Below, piece by piece: positions 6,827-15,324 of a DNA stretch of 55,924 nt (its first letter is position 1; every line of letters starts with the position of its first letter). The position numbers and the translations under genes were made by a program. This stretch comes from JAZOTM01 sp045657625 (lineage in GTDB: Bacteria > Bacillota > Clostridia > Lachnospirales > Lachnospiraceae), in assembly GCA_045657625.1 (NCBI GenBank), contig JAZOTM010000005.1:1-55924 (forward strand), in the 5' to 3' direction. The notes under the pieces are model-generated. The model was given only the letters and a program-made list of their open reading frames with translations. It was not told the DNA's origin and did no database searches.

Positions 6827-8214
6827 TAGTTTACGATTTCTCCTTCTGTAATTTTACTTCCGTCTAGGGCAATATGGTCATACAGTGATAAACCATAGGA
6901 AGTGCCGGTTTCTACAATGGAATACTCGGCATTTTGATATAGGATTTCAATCTGTTTAAAAATCGCATAGCCCTTATTTACATTATAAACACCCTTTAAA
7001 GTGGCTGTTTCCTGAATGGTGTAGGTGGAACTGGAATCGCTGGAACGAATCACGGTTCCGGTGCTGATTTCTTCTTCGTCGATGTAATAGGCATCGTCGG
7101 TTTCATAGTATAAATCAGTGGCTAAAAATTCATAGGTACGGCTGCCGCCCTCTTCGACCTGAACCATGAGGCCGTAATCAGAGGAATCGCCTCCTTGATA
7201 GAAGTATTCCTTGGGAACAACAAAAAATTCCTTTTCCGTAATGGAACTGTTTGGAATTTTTAATCCGGTTTCTTCATCCACCAACAGTTCAATCTCTGTG
7301 AATCGGCTATTGGCATAACGTACCACGGAATTGGTTAAAGACAAAATCATGTAGATATGCCCATCGGATTCCTCGAAGGTATAGCTGGCATAACAGGTAG
7401 CGTTGTCTTCTGTAAAACGAATTTGAATGGTGCTGCTATCCATTAAATCTTGATAAGTGTCACTATCTACTTCGATAATGAGGTTCCAATCTTCGTTGGT
7501 TACCAGTTTGTAAACCGGATCTCCGGCAGTGACACTGGAAATGGCTTTTAAGTTGGTTTTGCTATAATCCAATTCACTTAAAGAATAATCGGTAAAGTTG
7601 TCTACGGTCACGTCTTCATAACCATCGATATAATAAAGAACAATACCCGGTTCTGTAGCTGTGGCTTCATGGAATGTGGCATCAGCAGTCAAAGTGGTAG
7701 AAGCACGAATGCTCTCTAAGGCTGCTAAATTGACCGCTTCCATCACTTCGGATTCCATAGTTTCTTTAAAATTGTAAATGGTAAAAAAACGCTCCGGAGT
7801 ATATACATTTAAAAATTCAGAAATGGTATCTTCCATTTCACTTAAATCATCACTATCTAATTCTACTGTATTTTGTACGGCTTCATTAATCAAAGAGGCC
7901 ACTGCTCCATCTTCGTCAATGGAATAAACCAAGGTTTTTACACTGGCTTTGGAGGTGTCCTTTAAGTAATAATTAATGGAACCGGAATAGTCGCAAGTAA
8001 CAATCGTTTCCTCTCTGACGCAGAGAGCCTGATAGGTATTGTTTTCTACAATGGTGCCGTATTGCACCTCATAAATTGCCAAAGTATCCTTTAACATGTA
8101 TTGTACGACATGAAAAAGCAAATAAATAAAAATAATGGCAAAAACTACGATACCTACATTTAATTGAAAGGGAGGATTGATTCGAACTACGTTGTTTTTC
8201 TTCTGCTGATTCAA
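6826..8214 (-). CDS. HlyD-like single-pass membrane protein
   Basis: A 462-residue protein with a short cytoplasmic N-terminus, one transmembrane helix at about residues 18-40, and a large extracellular part rich in Asp, Glu, Ser and Thr. It resembles proteins annotated as HlyD-family adaptors that occur next to yggS and sepF in clostridia, but there is no neighbouring ABC exporter, so a transport role is unsupported; a cell-envelope or division role is an inference from context. The start is a TTG at 8214 with AGGAG about 11 nt upstream, a rather long spacing. A strong terminator lies just upstream, leaving little room for a dedicated promoter. Confidence 0.7.
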   Translation of the reverse strand: MNQQKKNNVVRINPPFQLNVGIVVFAIIFIYLLFHVVQYMLKDTLAIYEVQYGTIVENNTYQALCVREETIVTCDYSGSINYYLKDTSKASVKTLVYSIDEDGAVASLINEAVQNTVELDSDDLSEMEDTISEFLNVYTPERFFTIYNFKETMESEVMEAVNLAALESIRASTTLTADATFHEATATEPGIVLYYIDGYEDVTVDNFTDYSLSELDYSKTNLKAISSVTAGDPVYKLVTNEDWNLIIEVDSDTYQDLMDSSTIQIRFTEDNATCYASYTFEESDGHIYMILSLTNSVVRYANSRFTEIELLVDEETGLKIPNSSITEKEFFVVPKEYFYQGGDSSDYGLMVQVEEGGSRTYEFLATDLYYETDDAYYIDEEEISTGTVIRSSDSSSTYTIQETATLKGVYNVNKGYAIFKQIEILYQNAEYSIVETGTSYGLSLYDHIALDGSKITEGEIVN

Positions 8215-8243
8215 AATGAGTTCTTCTCCTATTGCATAAAAAT

Positions 8244-8271
8244 AGGTGTCTTAAGCAAGCTTAAGACACCT
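8244..8271 (-). terminator. Intrinsic terminator after the P-loop gene
   Basis: A perfect 12-bp stem (8244-8255 with 8260-8271) around a 4-nt loop, followed on the minus strand by TATTTTTATG. It ends the transcript of the gene at 8280-8699 and precedes the HlyD-like gene by only 30 bp. Confidence 0.85.
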
Positions 8272-8279
8272 TGTAAGCT

Positions 8280-8699
8280 TTATAATGAAACAATTAATTT
8301 CGCTTTTGCACATTCCGGCAGGCGTTCTTCATTGCAGGAAACACTCAATACGAATTTGACGTTATATTTTTCACTGATAACATCCAATTTCTCAATCGCA
8401 GGTGTTAACTCGTCTGCTTCGATGTTGGCTATGGTAAGAAAACTATCTAAATACATTTCTTCTAAATCATTATCCTGTGAAATGATTCCGGATAAAAATC
8501 CCATGAATTCATCACAATTATGTAATGGATAATCGGTTACGTTGATTAATCTGACCTTGTTGTTCAGATCATACATGTGTTTCTGACTCTTGTCTAAATA
8601 AACTACATTTCCGGTGGCAGAATTGATTTCCTTTTCTACCTTGTCTAAAAGATATTTGGTTTTTCCTTTCCCCTTTTCACCTGCAATGATTTCAATCAT
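8280..8699 (-). CDS. Small P-loop NTPase-like protein of unknown function
   Basis: A 139-residue soluble protein starting with a beta-strand and a textbook Walker A, GEKGKGKT (residues 7-14). A possible Walker B is EEMYLDSF near residue 83. It ends in VKFVLSVSCNEERLPECAKAKLIVSL-type beta strands, so the fold looks like a minimal RecA/ATPase core. Similar short proteins are sometimes labelled PilT-like, but there are no pilus genes here and the label should not be trusted. GGAGGT precedes the ATG. It has a dedicated sigma-A promoter and terminator and is therefore monocistronic. Confidence 0.75.
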   Translation of the reverse strand: MIEIIAGEKGKGKTKYLLDKVEKEINSATGNVVYLDKSQKHMYDLNNKVRLINVTDYPLHNCDEFMGFLSGIISQDNDLEEMYLDSFLTIANIEADELTPAIEKLDVISEKYNVKFVLSVSCNEERLPECAKAKLIVSL

Positions 8700-8750
8700 A
8701 GGTTATACCTCCTGCAATTATATGTACAAAGATGTCTTACTTTTAATTAA

Positions 8751-8779
8751 ATTATAGTATAAGCATTCTGTATTTACAA
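8751..8779 (-). promoter_or_regulatory. Promoter of the P-loop gene
   Basis: On the minus strand TTGTAA (8774-8779), 17 bp, TATAAT (8751-8756). The -35 box directly abuts the stop codon of the upstream carboxypeptidase gene. Confidence 0.7.
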
Positions 8780-9763
8780 TCACAAATTCCCATAATTCGC
8801 TAGGATTTCATCCATTAACAAGTACAGATTGGAACGGCAATCCGCCTTGTAAACAATGGAAATTAAAGAGTCTCCTGCGGTATTTTGAGAATACAAAATC
8901 AAGCAATAACCTGCAGCTCCTGTGGTTCCTGTTTTACCACCTAAAACCGTGATGCCTGTGGGCATGGACTGGTTCCCGGTGAGGTATTGATTGGTAGTAA
9001 TCCAGGCTTGGGTCACTGCTGTTCCGGAAACATCGGTGTAATTGGCGGTATAGGACTGGGCTGTTAGCACCGTTAAGAAATCCTGATTTTGAATGGCTGC
9101 ATTCATAATCAGATACATATCATATACGGTGGTATAGTGATCGGAATCCGGTAAGCCGTTGGGATTTACGAAATGCGAATTCGTGGCGCCCAACGAAGCG
9201 GCTACCTCATTCATGATGTCTGCAAAAGCGTCGGTGCTACCTGCAATATGTTCTGCAATGGCAATAGCGGCATCATTTCCGCTTCGCAGCATCATACCGT
9301 AAAGCAAATCACGAAGGGTAATTTGATCACCGGTATTTAAGCCACACACCGAAGAATCGGATGTCTGATTGGTGGCATTGGCGCTGACGGTCACTACGTC
9401 ATCTAAGTTGCCCTGAGTCACTGCAATATACAAGGTAAGTACCTTGGTGGTGCTGGCAGGATAAAGCTGCTCATGCACGTTATATGCATAATTTACTTCG
9501 TTGGTGGTGGCGTTGAAAAGTCCGGCACCTCCTGCAACGGAGTAATGGGTATTGTCGATATTTACACTTTCTGTATCAACTACACATAAATCACTGGAGT
9601 AGGTAGCAACAGAACTACTATCTGCAGTGGTAAACGAATAAGCAGAGGTGGAATAAATATTGTAGGCATCTTCTACGGTGTCTTCTGTTCCACATCCTGC
9701 AAGCATTCCTGTGAGTATACATCCGCATAACAAAAGGGATTTTATCTTACTTGTACATCTCAC
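8780..9763 (-). CDS. D-alanyl-D-alanine carboxypeptidase, lipoprotein (peptidase S11)
   Basis: A 327-residue penicillin-binding protein that trims the terminal D-Ala from peptidoglycan stem peptides. The signal sequence ends in the lipobox LAGC, so Cys24 should be lipidated and the enzyme anchored outside the membrane. The catalytic motifs are SxxK at Ser104-Lys107 (ASTTK), SGN at 161-163 and KTG at 277-279. The C-terminal beta-domain and amphipathic anchor typical of DacA are absent; the lipid anchor replaces them. It overlaps mgsA by 17 bp and is the last gene of the long wall and division operon. Confidence 0.92.
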   Translation of the reverse strand: MRCTSKIKSLLLCGCILTGMLAGCGTEDTVEDAYNIYSTSAYSFTTADSSSVATYSSDLCVVDTESVNIDNTHYSVAGGAGLFNATTNEVNYAYNVHEQLYPASTTKVLTLYIAVTQGNLDDVVTVSANATNQTSDSSVCGLNTGDQITLRDLLYGMMLRSGNDAAIAIAEHIAGSTDAFADIMNEVAASLGATNSHFVNPNGLPDSDHYTTVYDMYLIMNAAIQNQDFLTVLTAQSYTANYTDVSGTAVTQAWITTNQYLTGNQSMPTGITVLGGKTGTTGAAGYCLILYSQNTAGDSLISIVYKADCRSNLYLLMDEILANYGNL

Positions 9764-10142
9764 GCCACTCTAAATCTCCTCTATCCAATGATTTAATCAA
9801 AAGCTCTGCGGTGGCAAGATTGGTTGCCAAAGGAATGTTATGGGTGTCGCAAAGACGAACGACATTATTAACATCCGGTTCGTGTGACTTTGGTGTCAAT
9901 GGATCTCGTAAAAAGATTACCAAGTCAATTTCATTATGTTCAATCTGAGCACCTAACTGTTGCGCTCCACCTAAGTGTCCTGCTAAATATTTATGAACCT
10001 GTAAATTTGTAACCTCTTCAATGAGTCTTCCGGTGGTACCGGTGGCATACAAATTGTTTTTACATAAAATTCCGCGATAGGCAATGCAAAAATTTTGCAT
10101 CAGCTTTTTCTTTGAATCGTGTGCGATTAAGCCGATATTCAT
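9747..10142 (-). CDS. mgsA: Methylglyoxal synthase family protein (catalytic Asp replaced)
   Basis: A 131-residue homologue of methylglyoxal synthase, which converts dihydroxyacetone phosphate to methylglyoxal and phosphate. Family motifs: GLIAHDSKKK (His8-Asp9), ATGTTGRL for phosphate binding, FLRDPLTPKSHEPDVNNVVRLCD (His87, Asp90) and PLATNLATAE. The normally invariant SGPxGGDQQ reads AGHLGGAQQ: Ala60 stands where E. coli has the catalytic Asp71 (codon GCG, 9963-9965). The fold is certain, but activity is doubtful or altered. It lies in the rodA-mgsA order usual for clostridia. Confidence 0.85.
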   Translation of the reverse strand: MNIGLIAHDSKKKLMQNFCIAYRGILCKNNLYATGTTGRLIEEVTNLQVHKYLAGHLGGAQQLGAQIEHNEIDLVIFLRDPLTPKSHEPDVNNVVRLCDTHNIPLATNLATAELLIKSLDRGDLEWREMYK

Positions 10143-10157
10143 GCCAAAATCCTCCTC

Positions 10158-11261
10158 TTAATATTTTTTCGGTTGTAGTCCTACATTGAGAACCAACCCT
10201 ATTCCAAGATATAACGTCACAAGAGACGTAAGTCCGTAACTGACAAATGGTAATGGGATACCGGTATTCGGCATAATCCCTGTCGCAACGGAAATATTTA
10301 CAAAACTTTGAAACGCGATTAAGGATGCCATTCCGGTACAAATTAATTTCCCGGCTAAATCTTTGGATTTACGTGCAATGAGAATACACTCAATGGCAAT
10401 TAAACAAAGTAAAACCACAATTACAGCTGAACCTACGAAGCCTAGTTCTTCTCCTACTACCGCGAAAATAAAGTCGGTCTGCGGCTCGGAAATAAAGTTT
10501 CCGTTTTTTACGGAGGTGGTGGCGGTATTATTTAATCCCTTGCCCCACAACTGTCCGGATCCGATGGCGGTAATGGAATTTTGCTGTTGGTACGCTGAAT
10601 CTGCATATTCGGATGGATTTAACCATGCCATGATACGTTTGTACTGATAATCATCTAAAATGGTCTGTCCTTCCTGCAAAATCAGGCTTAAAAATACAAT
10701 GGCACCAGGTATGCTGACAGCCAACACACCTGCTATTATTTTATAACTTAATCCCGCAATAAACAAGAGAGATACAAAGATTAAAAAGGTAACAATGGTT
10801 GTAGATAAGTCCGGCTGCTCTTTAATCATTACAAGGGGAATTCCTGCAAGTAACAGGGAAAGCCCGATGTATTTTACCGTATTTAAATGCTCTTGATGCA
10901 GGGTAAAAAAATATGCAAAAAATAGGATTAATAAAATTTTACCAAGTTCGGAGGGCTGCACACGAATGCCGGCGACTTCAATCCAACGGGTAGATCCATT
11001 TACATTGGTTCCGGCTACCAGTACCCATCCTAAGAGGATAATATTCAGTCCGTAAATAATCCAACCGAATCGTACAACGGTGGTATAGTCAAACAAAGAA
11101 AAGAAGGTCATCACAATCAAACCTAAAATCAGACCGATAATTTGTTTGGATTGGTAATCTTCGTTGGCACTTCCGATAACCAAAATACCGAGTATGGTAA
11201 GGGCCACAACATATGCCACTAAGCGAAAATGATAATTTCGAAAATTATATTGTTTAAACAT
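10158..11261 (-). CDS. rodA: Peptidoglycan glycosyltransferase RodA (SEDS family)
   Basis: A 367-residue polytopic membrane protein with about ten transmembrane helices, which polymerises lipid II into glycan strands during elongation together with a class B PBP. SEDS hallmarks: GSTRWIEVAGIRVQPSELGK, the loop ending in SEPQTDFIFAVVGEELGF with the conserved catalytic-loop Asp, and the C-terminal TGIMPNTGIPLPFVSYG. It sits 4 bp after minC; its transpeptidase partner is probably the PBP2 encoded two genes upstream. The context (mre, pbp2) argues for RodA rather than FtsW or SpoVE. Confidence 0.94.
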   Translation of the reverse strand: MFKQYNFRNYHFRLVAYVVALTILGILVIGSANEDYQSKQIIGLILGLIVMTFFSLFDYTTVVRFGWIIYGLNIILLGWVLVAGTNVNGSTRWIEVAGIRVQPSELGKILLILFFAYFFTLHQEHLNTVKYIGLSLLLAGIPLVMIKEQPDLSTTIVTFLIFVSLLFIAGLSYKIIAGVLAVSIPGAIVFLSLILQEGQTILDDYQYKRIMAWLNPSEYADSAYQQQNSITAIGSGQLWGKGLNNTATTSVKNGNFISEPQTDFIFAVVGEELGFVGSAVIVVLLCLIAIECILIARKSKDLAGKLICTGMASLIAFQSFVNISVATGIMPNTGIPLPFVSYGLTSLVTLYLGIGLVLNVGLQPKKY

Positions 11262-11265
11262 GTTG

Positions 11266-11931
11266 TTACTTCTTTCTGGAATCGATGGTTCCCATACAAA
11301 TTTTTCCGTTTTCGATAAATGCTATGGTAGGATTTAATTTACCGGTTTTTCTCTTCTTGAAAAAGCCCGTTTCCTCCACATAATTTAAGGTGTCAATTTT
11401 TAAAGATTCCGGTTCCATCCATAACCCAATGGCAAAAGCCTCCGGATGAGAATCTTTTCCAACATGTATTTTACCCCGGAGCTTTCCAAAGACCACAAGA
11501 CTTCCTGTGGTTTCTACGGTAGCGCCCTCTTCTACATCCCCTAACACAATCAGGTTTTCTTGGGAGGAAATGGTTTCCTCACTATGAATGCTGGTGTAAT
11601 AGACAAAGGCGTGTTCCGGGTCAAAAGTGTCTTTGTTGGCTAAAGTTTCTATCTTTTTTAAATAGATTTCATTTAATAGTTCGTCCTGCTCCATAATACA
11701 AATAATGTGAATATCTGTATGCGCATGAATGGCAGAAATTAACTCCTGTTCTTCTTCAAAGGACAATTCCTTTCCGGAATAAGAAAGAACCAATCTGGCA
11801 TTTTGGAAAAATTGCTTGGATTCCAAAAATTTTGCCAGAATGTCTGTTTTTAATTCTTGAAAGGAACGGCTTTCATCAAAAATAAGATGAATGCCGTTTC
11901 TTGTACTTTTTAAAATAACGGAATCTTTCAT
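11266..11931 (-). CDS. minC: MinC-like septum-site protein lacking the MinD-binding motif
   Basis: A 221-residue homologue of MinC, the FtsZ antagonist of the Min system. The N-terminal domain (about 1-100) has the MinC_N pattern; the C-terminal beta-helix shows LIVLGDVEEGATVETTGSLVVFGKLRG. The RSGQ motif that contacts MinD is replaced by HSEE (residues 116-119). The genes minD and minE, which normally lie between minC and rodA in clostridia, are missing: rodA follows after 4 bp. It may act without MinD or have a new role. Confidence 0.85.
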   Translation of the reverse strand: MKDSVILKSTRNGIHLIFDESRSFQELKTDILAKFLESKQFFQNARLVLSYSGKELSFEEEQELISAIHAHTDIHIICIMEQDELLNEIYLKKIETLANKDTFDPEHAFVYYTSIHSEETISSQENLIVLGDVEEGATVETTGSLVVFGKLRGKIHVGKDSHPEAFAIGLWMEPESLKIDTLNYVEETGFFKKRKTGKLNPTIAFIENGKICMGTIDSRKK

Positions 11932-11941
11932 AGTCTCTCTC

Positions 11942-14824
11942 CTAATCTGTAAAGCTGTTGCTTGTAGAAATATCTTCAGCTTCTCCGCTTAACAATTCTT
12001 CTTCGGTGCTGACACCATAATAATATTCTAAAATCTTTTCCGTTACTTCCGCTGCATTGGATGATGCATAACCATAGGCAATTCTGGTTGCAATGGCGAT
12101 TTCCGGAGTGGTAGTTCCGGTTTCGTCATATGGTGCGTAACATACAAACAATGCATGGTTCGGTCTGGTACTTACCTGCTGTGCGGTACCGGTTTTTCCG
12201 GCTACTGCTACCGGGAAGTTGGTGAAGGAAGATTGTTCCTGTACTACCAAGTAGTTACCATATTGGATGGCATCCCAAGTAGAATCAGAGATTTCATCAA
12301 TGGTATTTACGACTTCCGGTGTGTAAGTTTCCAAAACATTTCCATCGGTATCTGTTAATTTGCTAAGCAAAGTCAAGCCATATACGGTACCTCTGTTGGC
12401 TACAGCAGTAATATAGCGTGCCAAATGAATGGTAGCGAAGTTGTTGTTGGACTGTCCGATAGATGCGGTAATTGGATATTCATCCGCAATTTGAGGAGTA
12501 CTTTCCGGAATCTCAATGCCGGTTTTTTCGCCCAAACCAAAAGCTTCTGCATATTCTTGAATCAATTCAATACCCAAATCTTCATCATAGGAAGAATATC
12601 CGTTACTTAAACGATACCCTACCTCGTAGAAGAAATAGTTGCAGGAATCACGTAACGCTTCCGATACATTAATGAATCCATGTGTGGTGTGGTAAGAATT
12701 CCAAATCCAGCAGGATGGTCCGTTGGATACGTTTTCATAGACACCCTTATCTTCTATGGTTTCATCCACGGTAATCACGCCTTCGGTCAAACCTGCAGCA
12801 GCGGTAACCATTTTGAAGGTGGAACCGGGTGCTGTTTCCTGTAAGGTTGCGTAGTCATATAAAGGCAAAGACAAATCATTTTGCAAGGATGCATAGTATT
12901 CGGAATCCATGGTGTTTGCCAAACGGTTGTTGTCATATCCCGGATAAGAAACTAAGGCTAATAATTCTCCGGTTTGTGGATTGGTAATTACCACGGATCC
13001 GGAGCAAGGATCCAAAGCTAACTGTGCCGGGGTGATTTCAATGTTTTTAATCTTTTCGCGTAAGAAATCATAACTGCTTAAAGTACCTGCGGATAAGGCA
13101 GCGTAGCTTTCATCATCCTGATCTAAGACACCTTGATCAAATAAAATCAAGCATAACTGGGTTCCGGTGACTACGTCATCCTGAATCAGGTATTCATACA
13201 TTTCCTTCGCAAAGGAAGTGTCATCACCCAATTCCTCAATGACGTAAGCAATTAAGTTCTCATAAATCTCAGTAGAATCGGAATATTTTTCATCCAATTC
13301 GAACTGTGTAATATCAATCCAGCCTTTTTCGATGGCATGGCTTAAATAGTCTTTTAAGCTGATTTCTCCTGCCTTCCAGCTGAGATATGTCTCATCGGTG
13401 GTATCCACTTCAGATGTCAAATAAATAGAATTAGAAGACAACATAGTCAATACATAAGACATATAAGTCTGCATTTCTTCTGTCAAGGAACTGTAAATCG
13501 TAGGACTGGAGGAGGTCAATTCACTCTCCATACTTGCAAGTACAGAACTTTCTTTGCTGGAGAAACTAGCGCCTACAGTTTGCTCGGTGGTGCTGGCATC
13601 CTCTTCAAAGAAATGATCGATATCAATGACGTTGTTGTTAATCAATGCAAAATAAACATCATAGATTGGAATTTCAATATCAGAGGAGCTACCTGTGGAA
13701 TCGTAGGTCTTGGTATTGGTGATCTTGGAGTAAACAATACCTGCAATCTCCTGTTCCAACAAGTCGTAAGCCGCTTCCTGTAAATTCTTATCGATGGAAA
13801 GATATACATCGTTTCCTGCAACCGGGTCTACGGTTTCGATGGTTTCCACTTCTTTTCCTAAGTTGTCTACATAAAGCTTTTGATATCCGGCGGTACCTTT
13901 TAATTCGGCATCCATATATTGCTCGATACCGGATTTACCAACGATATCTGTCAAAGAATAGTTGTCGCTGGTAGCGGAATATTCTTCGTATTCCTCAGCG
14001 GAAATCAAACCGGTGTATCCGATGATGTGACTGAAGTATTCACTGTCCACATATTTACGGATGGTATCGGTCTCTACAGAAACACCTTGTAATTCCGAAG
14101 AATGCTCGCTGATATATGCAACGGTCTCATCACTGACTTCGGTAGCAATATCTGTCAAAATGTATTTTTGATAGCTGTTTGCGGATAAGGCATAACGCAA
14201 TACAACAATACGATACAAGTCTTCAATGGCATAATCATCGGTGGACAGATTGTATTTGGAACTACTGCAAAGATATTCCATAACCTGATCTGCGGTGGCT
14301 TCTGCTTCGTTGTATCCCAATTTGGAATTTTCCTGTAAATCACTGGTGCTGCTTCTACCGTATACGTCTGCTAAGAAACGTAACAAGGAGGTGCCGGAAA
14401 CATTGAAGGAATAAGTTCCGTCCTCGTTTAAGTCAATGCCAAAGGAATTGGAAATGCTGTCCCCGTTTTCATCTAAAACCTGGATGATTTCATACAATTC
14501 TGCATTTAAAGAGGCATTCTTTTCTGTGGTGGTACTGTAAGTACCATTATCTTCAATGGCAATGGTGTAGGACAATTCATTGTAGGCCAACAATTCTCCG
14601 TTGCGATCGTAGATATTTCCACGTGTACTTTCAATCACGCGTTCCTTTTCGATTTTTAAGGTGTAATTTTCTTGGTAACTCTCCCCATTAATAATTTGCA
14701 AGACAAAAAGTCGTTGAATTAAAATGCTGGCCATTAAAACAACGACAATTCCCAAAATCAATAATCTTGAATTTAAGATCTCATGAAAAAATTCTTTTAT
14801 TCTCTCAGACAAACTTCGCTGCAC
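11942..14824 (-). CDS. Class B penicillin-binding protein 2 with large insertion
   Basis: A 960-residue transpeptidase that cross-links peptidoglycan during elongation. Order: cytoplasmic start, transmembrane helix at about 20-44, pedestal domain (about 50-335), transpeptidase domain. Catalytic motifs: Ser668-Lys671 (GSTFK), SCN at 727-729, KTG at 877-879. The protein is far longer than the usual 600-700 residues because about 240 residues (361-600), acidic and Ser/Thr-rich, are inserted between DKNLQEAAYDLLEQEIA and DPCSGSVVITNPQTGE, which are normally close. The C-terminal tail is also Ser/Glu-rich. It overlaps mreD by 20 bp; the mre-pbp2-rodA order marks it as the elongasome PBP2. Confidence 0.94.
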   Translation of the reverse strand: MQRSLSERIKEFFHEILNSRLLILGIVVVLMASILIQRLFVLQIINGESYQENYTLKIEKERVIESTRGNIYDRNGELLAYNELSYTIAIEDNGTYSTTTEKNASLNAELYEIIQVLDENGDSISNSFGIDLNEDGTYSFNVSGTSLLRFLADVYGRSSTSDLQENSKLGYNEAEATADQVMEYLCSSSKYNLSTDDYAIEDLYRIVVLRYALSANSYQKYILTDIATEVSDETVAYISEHSSELQGVSVETDTIRKYVDSEYFSHIIGYTGLISAEEYEEYSATSDNYSLTDIVGKSGIEQYMDAELKGTAGYQKLYVDNLGKEVETIETVDPVAGNDVYLSIDKNLQEAAYDLLEQEIAGIVYSKITNTKTYDSTGSSSDIEIPIYDVYFALINNNVIDIDHFFEEDASTTEQTVGASFSSKESSVLASMESELTSSSPTIYSSLTEEMQTYMSYVLTMLSSNSIYLTSEVDTTDETYLSWKAGEISLKDYLSHAIEKGWIDITQFELDEKYSDSTEIYENLIAYVIEELGDDTSFAKEMYEYLIQDDVVTGTQLCLILFDQGVLDQDDESYAALSAGTLSSYDFLREKIKNIEITPAQLALDPCSGSVVITNPQTGELLALVSYPGYDNNRLANTMDSEYYASLQNDLSLPLYDYATLQETAPGSTFKMVTAAAGLTEGVITVDETIEDKGVYENVSNGPSCWIWNSYHTTHGFINVSEALRDSCNYFFYEVGYRLSNGYSSYDEDLGIELIQEYAEAFGLGEKTGIEIPESTPQIADEYPITASIGQSNNNFATIHLARYITAVANRGTVYGLTLLSKLTDTDGNVLETYTPEVVNTIDEISDSTWDAIQYGNYLVVQEQSSFTNFPVAVAGKTGTAQQVSTRPNHALFVCYAPYDETGTTTPEIAIATRIAYGYASSNAAEVTEKILEYYYGVSTEEELLSGEAEDISTSNSFTD

Positions 14825-15323
14825 TCCTTTTTTCTATGGATTCTAATTTTTGATTGATTTTCAATAATATAAAATAATAGGGTATGGTAATTAATATCGT
14901 GTAAATCAATTCCGGAATAATAATGTGTGCCAAATAATAAGTGAAATGGAAATTTCCACGCATAAAATAAAGCAAAATATATACGATTAAATTTAAAACC
15001 AAGTCACTGGCACTGATGAGTAACATCGGAAGTTTGATGTCTTCCGGATAAAACATACGACGGAAACAACCGTTTACATATCCGATGTACATATAAATCA
15101 ATGCGTAAAAACCAAGGTAACTTCCGTAGAATAAATCAATACAAAGTCCACAGAAGAATCCGACCCATAAGCCTTCTTTTTTTCCTCTCATAAATCCAAA
15201 GGAAGAGGCTAGAATTGCAAGAAGGTTGGGACTGATGGAGGCAATACGCAAGCTTTGAAATACAGTGTTCTGTAAAACAAAGGTGATGATAATCAATACT
15301 GCGATGGTAACCTTACGTCTCAT
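14805..15323 (-). CDS. mreD: Rod shape-determining protein MreD
   Basis: A 172-residue membrane protein with five to six hydrophobic helices. Conserved segments include the N-terminal VLQNTVFQSLRIASISPNLL and GFMRGKKEGLWVGFFCGLCIDLFYG. MreD links MreC to the membrane-embedded elongation complex. It starts 1 bp before the mreC stop region and overlaps pbp2, indicating translational coupling. Confidence 0.92.
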   Translation of the reverse strand: MRRKVTIAVLIIITFVLQNTVFQSLRIASISPNLLAILASSFGFMRGKKEGLWVGFFCGLCIDLFYGSYLGFYALIYMYIGYVNGCFRRMFYPEDIKLPMLLISASDLVLNLIVYILLYFMRGNFHFTYYLAHIIIPELIYTILITIPYYFILLKINQKLESIEKRSAAKFV

Positions 15324-15324
15324 C

